Positions 1-8,512 of a DNA stretch of 64,000 nucleotides are shown piece after piece (positions within the stretch are counted from its first letter, which is position 1; each line of letters starts with the position of its first letter). A program made the translations under genes and the position numbers. A model generated the notes under the pieces. It made no database searches. It worked only from the letters and a program-made list of their open reading frames with translations, and was not told the origin of the DNA. Source of the DNA: VKMB-3413 sp041027365. Lineage in GTDB: Bacteria > Pseudomonadota > Alphaproteobacteria > Rhizobiales > Rhizobiaceae. The stretch spans positions 372,001-436,000 of the forward strand of contig NZ_JBFTEH010000001.1 of the NCBI RefSeq assembly GCF_041027365.1, read 5' to 3'.

Positions 1-2
1 GC

Positions 3-302
3 CGCGTGACCCTGCGCCTGCCGGCGCTGGTCACGGTGCACCCGCTGGCGCCGGCGCCATCCCCTTACGTCTTCGCCAGGGCGCGGCGCGGTGTGGTCCG
101 GCATCTGCCCGGCGTGTCCGAGCCTGCGAAGGCCGCGCCTTTCGAGGAGAAGCCTTATCGCGAGCGGCCGAAGCTGATGCGCAAGGCGGGCGCGCAGGCG
201 GGCGAAGCCGCCGAAAAGGTCCACCTCCATCCCGATCCGGACGAGGCTGCGCGGCTGATCCTCGACCACCTCAAGCGCATCGGCATCCGTCGGTACTCGT
301 GA
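3..302 (+). CDS. Electron transfer flavoprotein beta-subunit-like protein, C-terminal part
   Basis: Only the last ~100 codons are in the window; the frame is open to the left edge, so the GTG at position 6 is probably internal. The segment has LPALVTVHPLAPAP followed by FARARRGVV, then a basic stretch and a final DPDEAARLILDHLKRIGI helix. This matches my recollection of the C-terminus of the EtfB homologues that partner dimethylglycine/sarcosine demethylase flavoproteins (a VRLPFLATV segment, an ARRG motif and a C-terminal EEGAEAILKLL helix). If so, it accepts electrons from a flavin dehydrogenase as part of a cytoplasmic EtfAB dimer. The assignment rests on family pattern only, because the nucleotide-binding N-terminal domain lies outside the window. 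Confidence 0.55.
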   Translation, partial: RVTLRLPALVTVHPLAPAPSPYVFARARRGVVRHLPGVSEPAKAAPFEEKPYRERPKLMRKAGAQAGEAAEKVHLHPDPDEAARLILDHLKRIGIRRYS

Positions 303-310
303 GGCGCAGC

Positions 311-528
311 CCCCTTTCTCCCCTTGAGGGAGAGAAAGCCATTCCAAGGACTTGGGCCGAGCGCAGCGAGGTCCAAGCCCTGAGAATGGCAAGAGAGGGG
401 TAAGGGACGGCCGATGCCGCGCGCTGCGTCTGCCGCTGACCACACCCCTCTCTTGCGATTTCTATCGTTCAGCCGCTTCGCGTCTAAGCCGATGAAATCG
501 CTTTCACTCCCTCAAGGGGAGACAGGGG
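311..528. repeat. 218-bp intergenic element with nested inverted repeats (MITE/RIME-like)
   Basis: The 367-bp gap between the EtfB-like gene and the next gene is largely filled by this structure. The terminal arms, 311-338 and 501-528, are inverted copies matching at 26 of 28 bases. Inside the left part, 339-358 pairs with the stretch ending near 389 at about 16 of 20 positions. The 13-mer GCAAGAGAGGGGT near 389-401 has a perfect inverted copy near 444-456. No ORF of note and no clear target-site duplication were found. Small non-coding mosaic palindromes of this kind are common between genes in Hyphomicrobiales; mobilisation in trans is inference. Confidence 0.7.
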
Positions 529-669
529 CGCTGTCTTGACCTGCCGGGATGGGCGCATCTGGCGGGCTCGCTCGAAGGGCCTGAGCCGTCTTCGGATGCT
601 TGCGTCTCTCCGTCCGAGTCTTCAGAAAGCGCCAGAAGGTTTGGGACGGTCAGGCGGAGGGGCTCGCTC

Positions 670-1275
670 TTGGATGTCGCGTTGCAGGTCGCCGACCGGC
701 TCGTCGCCCTCTGCCTGATCGTCACGATCCAGGGCGTCGCGATCGCCGCGGCCGCGGATGCTCTTGCCCGGCCGGGCGTCGCCCGGCATCCCCGCCGCAG
801 CCTGAACCCGCTCTCCCATCTCGACGTCGTCGGCGGGCTCTGCTTCGTCGTCTTCGGCTATGGCTGGGGCCGGCCGGTTCCGCTGGATGACGCGAACGCG
901 CGCGGCGGCCGGCTGGGCCGCGTCTCCGCGGCGCTGGCCGGGCTCGGCGCGGTCGTGCTTCTCGCCGTCGCCGCCGAACTCCTGCGACGCCTGCTGCTGT
1001 CATGGACCGGCGAGGGAGCGGCGATGCAGACAATCGCGCTCTGCGAGACGATCTCGACGCTGTCGCTCGCCTTCGTGCTGATCAACCTGATCCCGCTGCC
1101 GCCGCTGACCGGCGGCCATTTTCTGGCCGCTCTCGCCCCCGCGGCCGAGCCGCTGTCGAAGCGCTACCGGACGGTGCTGATGACGCTCATCGCCGCCTTC
1201 GTGATCAGCGGCATGGCCAGCCTTGTCTTCCTGCCGGTGTACCGTCCGCTCGCCCGCCGCCTGCTAGGGGTCTGA
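670..1275 (+). CDS. Site-2 protease (M50)-like membrane protein lacking catalytic motifs
   Basis: A 201-residue integral membrane protein with the layout of short M50 site-2-protease homologues: a first membrane helix (about 8-30), an NPLSHLD segment (46-52), a FGYGWGRPVP segment (62-71), further hydrophobic helices, and NLIPLPPLTGGHF (139-151) in the last third. In active members helix 1 carries HEXXH; here the equivalent residues are QGVAI (21-25). The later (N/L)DG zinc ligand is replaced by LTGG. All expected metal ligands are therefore missing, so a proteolytic role is unlikely; a binding or scaffold role is inference. The TTG start at 670 is chosen because GGAGG lies about 9 bases upstream and no in-frame ATG gives the first helix. 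Confidence 0.6.
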   Translation: MDVALQVADRLVALCLIVTIQGVAIAAAADALARPGVARHPRRSLNPLSHLDVVGGLCFVVFGYGWGRPVPLDDANARGGRLGRVSAALAGLGAVVLLAVAAELLRRLLLSWTGEGAAMQTIALCETISTLSLAFVLINLIPLPPLTGGHFLAALAPAAEPLSKRYRTVLMTLIAAFVISGMASLVFLPVYRPLARRLLGV

Positions 1276-1295
1276 GCGGCACGCGGCGGCAGCGC

Positions 1296-1604
1296 CTATT
1301 CCTCCGGCTCGGTGGTGAACATCAGCGGATAGCCGCGGCGCTGGCCGGCCTCGGTCGCCCGGCTCGCCTTGGTCTCGGCGACGTCGCGCGGATAGACCGA
1401 GACGACGCAGGAGCCCTTGGTGTGCGCCGTGATCATCACCCGGTTCGCCTGGTCCTCCGACAGGCGGAACTCGCCCTTGAGGACCGTCACCACGAACTCG
1501 CGCGGCGTGAAGTCGTCGTTGACCAGGATGACCTTGAAGAGGCGCGGGCGCTCGACCTTCGGGATGACCTTGGTCTTGCGCTCGATCGTGGTGTCGTCCG
1601 CCAT
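1296..1604 (-). CDS. clpS: ATP-dependent Clp protease adaptor ClpS
   Basis: A 102-residue ClpS-family adaptor. ClpS binds the ClpA N-domain and hands N-degron substrates to ClpAP in the cytoplasm. The ligand-pocket signature NDD is at 29-31 in KVILVNDDFTPREFVV, followed by an RVMITAH helix and the conserved RDVAETK segment. The sequence differs from the E. coli type (NDDYTPMEFV, H-rich loop) and fits the second alphaproteobacterial ClpS type, which ends in TTEPEE. It faces hslV across a 216-bp divergent gap, so two protein-quality-control genes share an intergenic region. Length is normal for the family. Confidence 0.9.
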   Translation of the reverse strand: MADDTTIERKTKVIPKVERPRLFKVILVNDDFTPREFVVTVLKGEFRLSEDQANRVMITAHTKGSCVVSVYPRDVAETKASRATEAGQRRGYPLMFTTEPEE

Positions 1605-1725
1605 GGCGAATGCTCCCGGGAGCCGGCCGGCATTGATAATCGAAAGCGGTGTGGCCGATGGATCGATCCGGCCTCGGCGGCCGCGGACCGCTGGCCCGCG
1701 TGATCAACTAGTTCGACCCGCGCGG

Positions 1726-1754
1726 CTTGGCAAATCGGCCGCTCCTGCCCACAT
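1726..1754 (+). promoter_or_regulatory. Candidate RpoH (heat-shock sigma) promoter for hslV
   Basis: CTTGGC at 1726-1731 is followed about 16 bases later by CCCACAT at 1748-1754, resembling the alphaproteobacterial heat-shock layout CTTG-N(~17)-C-rich CAT. It lies about 67 bases upstream of the hslV start. HslV is a known heat-shock protein, which makes the position sensible. The match is by eye and not perfect. Confidence 0.3.
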
Positions 1755-1820
1755 GGGAGCCGGATCGACGGGCCGCGTCGCCTTTGGGGGCCGGCCGTCG
1801 GATGAAAGGACTTTCAGGAC

Positions 1821-2387
1821 ATGAGCATGGAACAGCACGACCCGGCGCAGATGTATGCGACGACGATCGTCACCGTCCGCAAGAACGGCAAGGTGGTCAT
1901 CGCCGGCGACGGCCAGGTCTCCCTCGGCAACACGGTGATCAAGGGCAACGCCCGCAAGGTCCGCCGGATCGGCAAGAAGGGCCAGGTGATCGCCGGCTTC
2001 GCCGGGGCCACGGCGGACGCCTTCACGCTCCTGGAGCGGCTCGAGGCCAAGCTGGAGCAGTATCCGGACCAGCTGATGCGCGCCTGCGTCGAGCTCGCCA
2101 AGGACTGGCGCACGGACCGCTATCTGCGCCGGCTGGAGGCGATGATGATCGTCGCCGACAAGACCGTCACCCTGACGCTCACCGGCAACGGCGACGTCCT
2201 GGAGCCGGAGGACGGCGTCATGGCGATCGGCTCCGGCGGCAACTATGCGCTGGCGGCGGCGCGAGCGCTCGCCGAGACCGACTACGACGCTGAGGAGATC
2301 GCCCGCCGGGCGATGAAGATCGCCGGCGAGATCTGCATCTACACCAATGGCAACGTCGTCGTCGAAAGCCTCGACGAGGCCGGCTGA
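1821..2387 (+). CDS. hslV: ATP-dependent protease subunit HslV (ClpQ)
   Basis: Proteolytic subunit of the HslUV two-component protease, 188 residues. A short propeptide is followed by TTIVTVRK; Thr14 becomes the N-terminal nucleophile after processing. AGDGQVSLGNTVIK, FAGATADAFTLLE and the GSGGNYALAAARAL helix are typical of the family. The start used here has AAAGGA roughly 10 bases upstream; the internal ATG two codons later is also possible. In many bacteria hslU follows directly or after one gene. Here the next gene is a convergent signalling gene, so hslU must lie elsewhere. Confidence 0.95.
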   Translation: MSMEQHDPAQMYATTIVTVRKNGKVVIAGDGQVSLGNTVIKGNARKVRRIGKKGQVIAGFAGATADAFTLLERLEAKLEQYPDQLMRACVELAKDWRTDRYLRRLEAMMIVADKTVTLTLTGNGDVLEPEDGVMAIGSGGNYALAAARALAETDYDAEEIARRAMKIAGEICIYTNGNVVVESLDEAG

Positions 2388-2444
2388 CGTCCCGCCGTTC
2401 CCGCTTCGGCAACAGCCGCAGCGGACACGGCGCCTCGCCTGCTC

Positions 2445-4823
2445 TCAGCCGCTCGCCGCCGAACGGGCGTGAGGGCCTGCGACGAGCGCCGTCGCGGACG
2501 CGGCGGGCATCGGGCGTCCGAGGAGATAGCCCTGGGCCGCGTCGCAGCCGAGGGCGACCAGCCGCGACAGCTGGTCCTCGCTCTCCACCCCCTCGGCGAT
2601 CGTCGGGATCGCCATCTCCCGCGCCATCGCCGTTACGGCGCGCAGCACTGCCTGCGCGCCGGCGTCGCCGGGCGCGGTGTTGACGAAGCTGCGGTCGATC
2701 TTGATCCGGTCGAGCTCGAAGTTGCGCAGATGCGCGAGCGAGGAATAGCCGGTGCCGAAGTCGTCCATGGCGATGCGGATGCCGAGCGCCCTGAGGCCGG
2801 CGAGCGTCGCCGCGATCAGCAGGGCGTCTTCGACCATCGCCGTCTCCGTCAGCTCGACTTCCAGGCGGTTCGGGGTCAAATTGTAAGTCTCCAGGCAGGC
2901 CGTCACCTGGCGCAGCATGTCGGCAGAGCGCAGCTGCACCGGCGAGACGTTGACGGCGACGTGGATATGCGCCGGCCAGAGCGACAGCTGGCGGCACGCC
3001 TCGTCGAGAACCCAGGCTCCAATCTCGGATATCGCACCGGTTTCCTCGGCGAGAGGAATGAATTCGGCCGGCGGCACCAGGCCCCGGTCGGGATGATGCC
3101 AGCGGATCAGCGCCTCGAAGCCGTTCAGCACCTTGTCCGGAAGAGTGAACAACGGCTGATAGACGAGCTCGAACTCGCGCTGCTCAATGGCCCGATGCAG
3201 TTCCTGCTCCAGCACCCGGCGCCGGGCCGCGGCCTCGATCATGCCCTCGGCATATCGCACCACCCGCGCGCGGCCGCTCTCCTTGGCACGGTAGAGCGCA
3301 AGATCGGATTTCTGGATCAGGGCGTCGGCATCGTCACCGGCCGCGTTGCGGGCGATCCCGACGCTGCAGCCGATGACGATCTGGTGGCCGCCGATCTCGA
3401 ACGGCGCGCGGAAGGCGGCGACGATCGCCTCACCAAGTGTCTCGCCATCGCTGGCCGTCAGGACGGCGATCTCGTCTCCGCCGAAGCGGAAGATCAGGTC
3501 GCCCGGTCCGCAGACCCGTCGCAGCCGGTCCGCCGCGGCGATCAGCAGCGCGTCGCCGATCGGATGGCCGAGCGTGTCGTTGACCGCCTTGAAGCGGTCG
3601 AGGTCGAGCATGAGGACGTCGCCGCAGGTCTCGTCCGACAGGCGCGCCTCGACCGTTTCCTTGAAGCGTCGCCGGTTCGGCAGGCCCGTCAGCGCGTCGT
3701 GGAAGGCCATATGGGTCATTTCGGCCCGGATCTCGCGCTCCGCGGTGACGTCGTCATAGGTGAGGATCGCGCCTCCCTCCGGGATCGGACGGCAGGAGAT
3801 CGAGAGGACGCGCCCGTCGTCGAACGTGTGTTCGACCCGCGTGACGCTGTCGCGGGCCATCCAGAGGTCGTGATTGCGGATCGTGCGGGCGATCCGGTCG
3901 CCATCCCAGCCATTGGCCCGGCCGACGGCGGCAAGGAAGGCGTCGAGGCTCATTCCCTCCTGGAGATCGCCCGGCTCCAGATGCAGCATGTCGGCCGTCT
4001 GGCAGTTGAAGATGTCGATGCTGCGGGCGGCGGAGATTTTCACGATGCCGTTCGACATGTTGTGCAGGGCTGTCGCCATCATGGCGAGATGCGCGGCCTT
4101 CATTTCGGCTTCGTAGACCGCCCGCTCGTCCAGCTTCGCGCCGCCGATCGCGATCGAGAGCGCGGCGACGAAGAGCATGATCGCGGCGAAGGCGACGAAG
4201 ACGGAGAGGGTAAAGGGATCGATCTCCCAGATGCTCTTCGTCGCGACAGGCGTCAGGGTCAGGCCCGCCATGGCGGTGAAGTGCAGCGTGCAGACGCCGG
4301 CGACGATCAAGGCGGCCATCGGAGCGCCGCGCCAGCGGTTCGGGCCGATATGGAGGGCGAGGGCGAAAGCGCCCATGCCGGCGGCGAAGGCCGACACCGT
4401 CAGCGGCACGCTGTAGCCCGTCAGGCAGCCCTGCAGGGCTGCCATGCCGGTGAAGTGCATCGCCCCGACGCCCGCGCCGGTCACCGCGCCGCATAGGATC
4501 TTCGCGAGCCGTCCGCGCAGGAGCGTGGCAGCCGCCAGCGGTCCGCCGACGAGCAGGATGCCGATGGCGAGCGAGGCGAGCGTGATGCTGAGGTCGTACC
4601 CGAACGTCACGTCCGGCCGGAAGCCCAGCATGGCCACGAAATGCGTCGTCCATACCCCCACGCCCGAAACCAGGGCGATCATCGCCATCCAGAAGTAACG
4701 CCTGGACGTCTGCAGGCCGTCCGCCCGCCGCATCAAGTACAGGACGGTCCCGGCCATCAGGACGCAGATGAAGAGCGCGGTGAGGACGAGGCCGATCGAG
4801 TGATTGGCGATCAAAGATATCAT
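2445..4823 (-). CDS. MHYT-GGDEF-EAL membrane signalling protein
   Basis: A 792-residue cyclic-di-GMP protein. Residues 1-230 form an MHYT sensor of seven or so helices with repeated motifs TTHFVAM (59-65), GAMHFTGM (120-127) and TLHFTAM (179-185); MHYT domains are thought to bind a metal and sense a diatomic gas. A PAS-like segment (about 250-365) precedes a GGDEF domain with GGDEI at 448-452 and no visible RxxD inhibitory site. The EAL domain starts near 540 with intact EAL (570-572), DDFGTGYSSL, KIDRSFV and EGVE motifs. Phosphodiesterase activity is therefore likely; cyclase activity is less sure because F is replaced by I in GGDEF. It is convergent with hslV. Confidence 0.92.
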   Translation of the reverse strand: MISLIANHSIGLVLTALFICVLMAGTVLYLMRRADGLQTSRRYFWMAMIALVSGVGVWTTHFVAMLGFRPDVTFGYDLSITLASLAIGILLVGGPLAAATLLRGRLAKILCGAVTGAGVGAMHFTGMAALQGCLTGYSVPLTVSAFAAGMGAFALALHIGPNRWRGAPMAALIVAGVCTLHFTAMAGLTLTPVATKSIWEIDPFTLSVFVAFAAIMLFVAALSIAIGGAKLDERAVYEAEMKAAHLAMMATALHNMSNGIVKISAARSIDIFNCQTADMLHLEPGDLQEGMSLDAFLAAVGRANGWDGDRIARTIRNHDLWMARDSVTRVEHTFDDGRVLSISCRPIPEGGAILTYDDVTAEREIRAEMTHMAFHDALTGLPNRRRFKETVEARLSDETCGDVLMLDLDRFKAVNDTLGHPIGDALLIAAADRLRRVCGPGDLIFRFGGDEIAVLTASDGETLGEAIVAAFRAPFEIGGHQIVIGCSVGIARNAAGDDADALIQKSDLALYRAKESGRARVVRYAEGMIEAAARRRVLEQELHRAIEQREFELVYQPLFTLPDKVLNGFEALIRWHHPDRGLVPPAEFIPLAEETGAISEIGAWVLDEACRQLSLWPAHIHVAVNVSPVQLRSADMLRQVTACLETYNLTPNRLEVELTETAMVEDALLIAATLAGLRALGIRIAMDDFGTGYSSLAHLRNFELDRIKIDRSFVNTAPGDAGAQAVLRAVTAMAREMAIPTIAEGVESEDQLSRLVALGCDAAQGYLLGRPMPAASATALVAGPHARSAASG

Positions 4824-4966
4824 GTAAGCCTTGCACGACAGCGCGGGACGGACCCATCGGATCCGGCTTCGATGCCGCTAAGGTAGGCTGTCGATCGTTA
4901 AGATCGGCTTCCGGTTCGAACGGATGCTTCGGTCAGACTGTCGCAGCCGCGGATGTCGCCACGATC

Positions 4967-5188
4967 TCAATAGTGCGGCGGCTTCGTCGCTTCGGGTTTC
5001 GGCAGGGCGATCTCCTCGACGACGCCCAGCCGCTCCGTCAGCGCCTGGATGATGCGCTGCATGCGCTGAATCGTGTCGAAGGCGCGGGCGAGCTCCCCCG
5101 ACAGGTCCTCGATCTCCTTCGCCTGGTGCGCGACCATCACCTCCAGGTCCTCGATACGGCTGCCATCCGGCTCCGGCGTCTCGCTCAT
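4967..5188 (-). CDS. slyX: SlyX-family coiled-coil protein
   Basis: A 73-residue protein made almost wholly of one heptad-rich helix (IEDLEVMVAHQAKEIEDLS, then ARAFDTIQRMQRIIQALTERL), ending in a Pro-rich tail with PPHY, the usual SlyX ending. Function of SlyX is not established. The ATG at 5188 is preceded by AGGAG about 7 bases upstream, which fixes the start; the much longer open frame upstream has no such support. It stands alone, divergent from the nucleoside transporter operon. Confidence 0.85.
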   Translation of the reverse strand: MSETPEPDGSRIEDLEVMVAHQAKEIEDLSGELARAFDTIQRMQRIIQALTERLGVVEEIALPKPEATKPPHY

Positions 5189-5392
5189 CGGTGCGATCTC
5201 CTGAGGCTCTTTGCTGCTTAGGGTGCGACAGGGCGCGGTCGGCGGACGGAGGCGCAAGGCGCACCGTCCTGCGCGGCCGCGGTGCATGAGAGGGCATGTC
5301 GCGGGCAGTTGCAACGCCCTGAGGGTTTGCCTCTGGCATTCCCGATCCGCCCTGACTACTCTCCGGCCGACGCAACCCGGACCGAGCAAGAG

Positions 5393-6925
5393 ATGGCGGC
5401 ACCCGCGATCGAACTGATCGACATCGACAAGAGCTTCGGCGCGGTCCGGGCGAACAGGAACATCAACCTCACGGTCGAACAGGGCACGATTCACGGCATC
5501 GTCGGCGAGAACGGCGCCGGCAAGTCGACCCTGATGTCGATCATCTACGGCTTCTACCAGGCCGACAGCGGCGAGATCCGGGTCGGCGGCAAGCCGGTGG
5601 ACATCACCGACTCCAACGCCGCGATCGCCGCCGGCATCGGGATGGTGCACCAGCACTTCATGCTCGTCCACAACTTTACCGTGGTCGAAAACGTCATGCT
5701 GGGGGCGGAGGGATCGCCGCTGCTCGCGCGGAGCATCGCCCGGGTGCGCGCCGAGCTGAAGCGGCTGGAGCGCGACCATGCGCTGGACGTCGACCCGGAC
5801 GCGATCATCGAGGACCTGCCGGTCGGCGCGCAGCAGCGGGTGGAGATCCTGAAGGCGCTCTATCGCGGCGCCGACATCCTGATCCTCGACGAGCCGACCG
5901 GCGTCCTCACCCCGGCCGAGGCCGACCACCTCTTCGCCGTCCTCAGGCAGCTGCGCGACGAGGGCAAGACGATCATCCTCATCACCCACAAGCTGCGCGA
6001 GATCATGGCGATCACCGACCGGGTCTCCGTCATGCGCCAGGGCGAGATGGTGGCGACGCGCAAGACCGCCGAAACCAGTGTGGGAGAGCTCGCCGAGCTG
6101 ATGGTCGGCCGACGGGTTCTCCTCACGGTCGACAAGGGCGACGCCGCGCCCGCCGACGTCAGGCTGCGGGTCGAGGGGCTGACGGTGAAGGACGGCCGCG
6201 GCGTCACCATGGTCGACGACGTGTCCTTCCAGGTAAAGGCCGGCGAGATCGTCGGCATTGCCGGCGTCGCGGGCAACGGCCAGACCGAGCTGCTCGAGGC
6301 GCTGTCCGGCATCCGAAGGGCCGAACGCGGCCGTGTGACCCTGCTCGGGCGCGAGATCGACCCGGCGAGCGAGGCCGATCCGGCCGAGATCCGCCGCATC
6401 GGTTGCGCCCATGTGCCGGAGGATCGCCACCATATGGGCCTCGTCCTGCCCTTCGAGGAGAATGAGAACGCCATCCTCGGCTATCAGGACGATCCGCGCT
6501 TCCGGAAGGGGTTGCTGCTCGACCGGAACGCCATGCGCCGCGACGCGAAGGAGAAGATCGCCGCCTACGACATCCGGCCAAGCGACTGCCGGCTGAAGAC
6601 GGCGAACTTTTCCGGCGGCAACCAGCAGAAGATCGTGCTCGCCCGCGAGATGGAGCGCGACCCGGACGTGCTTCTGATTGGCCAGCCGACCCGCGGCGTC
6701 GACGTCGGCGCGATCGAGTTCATCCACAGGCGGATCATCGAGATGCGCGACGCCGGCAAGGCGATCCTGCTCGTCTCGGTCGAACTCGACGAGATCCGCG
6801 CGCTGTCCGACCGCATCCTCGTGATGTTCGCCGGCCGCATCGTCGGCGAGCGCGGCCCCGAGGCGAGCGAGGGCGAACTCGGCCTCTTGATGGCGGGCGT
6901 CGAGGAGAGGGAAGCCGCGGAGTGA
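5393..6925 (+). CDS. Nucleoside-type ABC transporter, double ATPase subunit
   Basis: A 510-residue cytoplasmic ATPase with two fused nucleotide-binding domains, as in the BmpDEFG/NupABC/RbsA family. Domain 1 has Walker A GENGAGKS (38-45), a Q-loop region and the LILDEPTG Walker B. Domain 2 has the degenerate GVAGNGQTE loop typical of this family and a clear FSGGNQQKIVLAREM signature. It starts a tight run with two permeases and nucleoside-salvage enzymes, so nucleoside import is the likely substrate class. The ATG at 5393 fits the family start; an earlier in-frame start would add an unrelated 37-residue leader. No BMP-type binding protein gene lies next to it. Confidence 0.9.
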   Translation: MAAPAIELIDIDKSFGAVRANRNINLTVEQGTIHGIVGENGAGKSTLMSIIYGFYQADSGEIRVGGKPVDITDSNAAIAAGIGMVHQHFMLVHNFTVVENVMLGAEGSPLLARSIARVRAELKRLERDHALDVDPDAIIEDLPVGAQQRVEILKALYRGADILILDEPTGVLTPAEADHLFAVLRQLRDEGKTIILITHKLREIMAITDRVSVMRQGEMVATRKTAETSVGELAELMVGRRVLLTVDKGDAAPADVRLRVEGLTVKDGRGVTMVDDVSFQVKAGEIVGIAGVAGNGQTELLEALSGIRRAERGRVTLLGREIDPASEADPAEIRRIGCAHVPEDRHHMGLVLPFEENENAILGYQDDPRFRKGLLLDRNAMRRDAKEKIAAYDIRPSDCRLKTANFSGGNQQKIVLAREMERDPDVLLIGQPTRGVDVGAIEFIHRRIIEMRDAGKAILLVSVELDEIRALSDRILVMFAGRIVGERGPEASEGELGLLMAGVEEREAAE

Positions 6926-7362
6926 AGGACGCACGCATCTGCCTCGTCACGCTGGCGGTCGACGATCTCGAACGGGCCGCGACCTTCTATGACGCGCTTG
7001 GCTGGACACGCACCAAGGCCGGCAACGAGTCGGTGGTGTTCATGCAGGGCGAACGCATGGTCCTCTCGCTGTTCGGCCGCAAGGACCTCGCCGCCGATGT
7101 CGGCATGGCGGTGGACGGCGCGGCGCCCTATCCGAACATCGCGCTCGCGATCAACATGCCGAGCGAGAAGGATGTCGACCGGCTCTTCGAGAAGGCCGTG
7201 GCCGCCGGCGCGGCGTCCGTGAAGCAGCCGGAACCGGCCTTCTGGGGCGGCTATTCCGGCTATTTTTCCGATCCCGACGGGCATCTCTGGGAGCTTGCCT
7301 ACAACCCGTTCTTCAAGCTGTCGAAGCGCGGACACGTCGATCTTCTGAAGAGCGGAGAGTAG
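6922..7362 (+). CDS. VOC (glyoxalase/bleomycin-resistance) family protein
   Basis: A 146-residue single VOC protein with two beta-alpha-beta-beta-beta modules: LVTLAVDDLERAATFYDALG near the start, and FSDPDGHLWELAYNP near the end, where E in HLWEL is a usual metal ligand. The GTG start overlaps the stop of the ATPase gene (GTGA), so translation is probably coupled. Its place between the ATPase and permease genes of a nucleoside transporter is unusual. Substrate cannot be told from sequence; a role in handling a modified nucleoside or sugar product is only a guess. Confidence 0.85.
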   Translation: MKDARICLVTLAVDDLERAATFYDALGWTRTKAGNESVVFMQGERMVLSLFGRKDLAADVGMAVDGAAPYPNIALAINMPSEKDVDRLFEKAVAAGAASVKQPEPAFWGGYSGYFSDPDGHLWELAYNPFFKLSKRGHVDLLKSGE

Positions 7363-7369
7363 CGCCTTC

Positions 7370-8512
7370 ATGAGCCGTCCCTATGCGAAGCTGCCGCCTC
7401 TCATCGATTATGGTCTCATCCCGCTGATCAACCTCGTCGTCGCCTTCGCCGTCGCCGGACTGGTGGTGCTGGCGGTGGGCGAGAGCCCATGGCGCGCGGC
7501 GGTGCTGATGCTGCGCGGCGCCTTCGGCTATGGCGAGGGCGTCGGCTTCACGCTCTACTACGCCACCAACTTCATCTTCACCGGCCTCGCGGTCGCGGTC
7601 GCCTTCCACGGCGGCCTGTTCAACATCGGCGGCGAAGGGCAGGCCTATGTCGGCGGGCTCGGCGTCGCGGCGGTGTCGCTGTCGCTCGGCGCGATCCTGC
7701 CCTGGTGGCTGAACCTGCCGCTGGCGGTGGTCCTCTCCTTCGCGGCGGGCGCGCTCTGGGCCCTCATCCCGGCCTATCTGCAGGCCAAGCGCGGCAGCCA
7801 CATCGTCATCACGACGATCATGTTCAACTTCATCGGCGCGGCGCTGATGGTCTACCTCCTCGTCAACGTGCTGAAGCCGGTCGGCGACATGGCCCCGGAG
7901 ACCGCCACCTTCGTCGCCGGCGGCCAGCTGCCGAAGCTGAAGGGGCTGTTCTCGCTGTTCGGCGCCGATCTCGGCGGTGCACCGCTCAACGTCTCGATCT
8001 TCGTCGCGCTGATCGCCGCCGTCGCCGTCTGGGTGCTGATCTGGCGCACCAGGCTCGGCTACGAGATCCGCACGCTCGGCTTCTCGCCGCGCGCCGCGCG
8101 CTATGCCGGCATGTCCGAGACGCGGCTGATCGTCGTCACCATGATGATCTCCGGCGGGCTCGCCGGCATGATGGCGCTGAACCCGGTGATGGGCGACCAG
8201 TACCGCGTCGTCATCGACTTTCCCGGCGGCGCCGGCTTCGTCGGCATCGCCGTCGCGCTGATGGGCCGGGGCCATCCGGCCGGCATCATTCCGGCGGCGC
8301 TTCTCTTCGGCGTGCTCTATCAGGGCGGGGCGGAACTCGCCTTCGACATGCCATCGATCTCGCGCGACATGATCGTCATCATCCAGGGCCTCGTCATCCT
8401 CTTTGCCGGCGCGCTGGAGAACATGGTCCGCCCGGGAGTCGGCGCGGCCTATCAGTGGGTGCGGTTCCGCACCGAGGAGCCGGCGGGCGCCGACGTCGAG
8501 GAGGCGCGCTGA
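7370..8512 (+). CDS. Nucleoside-type ABC transporter permease 1
   Basis: A 380-residue inner-membrane permease of the BPD_transp_2 family, with about eight to ten hydrophobic helices. The FNIGGEGQAYVGGL segment (about residues 84-97) is the family hallmark, and a cytoplasmic segment with GFSPRAARYAGMSE probably contacts the ATPase. The gene starts 7 bases after the VOC gene and its TGA overlaps the ATG of the next permease. Together the two permeases would form the channel for the double ATPase upstream. Confidence 0.9.
   Translation: MSRPYAKLPPLIDYGLIPLINLVVAFAVAGLVVLAVGESPWRAAVLMLRGAFGYGEGVGFTLYYATNFIFTGLAVAVAFHGGLFNIGGEGQAYVGGLGVAAVSLSLGAILPWWLNLPLAVVLSFAAGALWALIPAYLQAKRGSHIVITTIMFNFIGAALMVYLLVNVLKPVGDMAPETATFVAGGQLPKLKGLFSLFGADLGGAPLNVSIFVALIAAVAVWVLIWRTRLGYEIRTLGFSPRAARYAGMSETRLIVVTMMISGGLAGMMALNPVMGDQYRVVIDFPGGAGFVGIAVALMGRGHPAGIIPAALLFGVLYQGGAELAFDMPSISRDMIVIIQGLVILFAGALENMVRPGVGAAYQWVRFRTEEPAGADVEEAR

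Noticed and set aside
5189..6934. Long minus-strand extension of the slyX frame
   Set aside because: The ribosome site and family length place the slyX start at 5188. The extension is antisense to the ABC ATPase gene.
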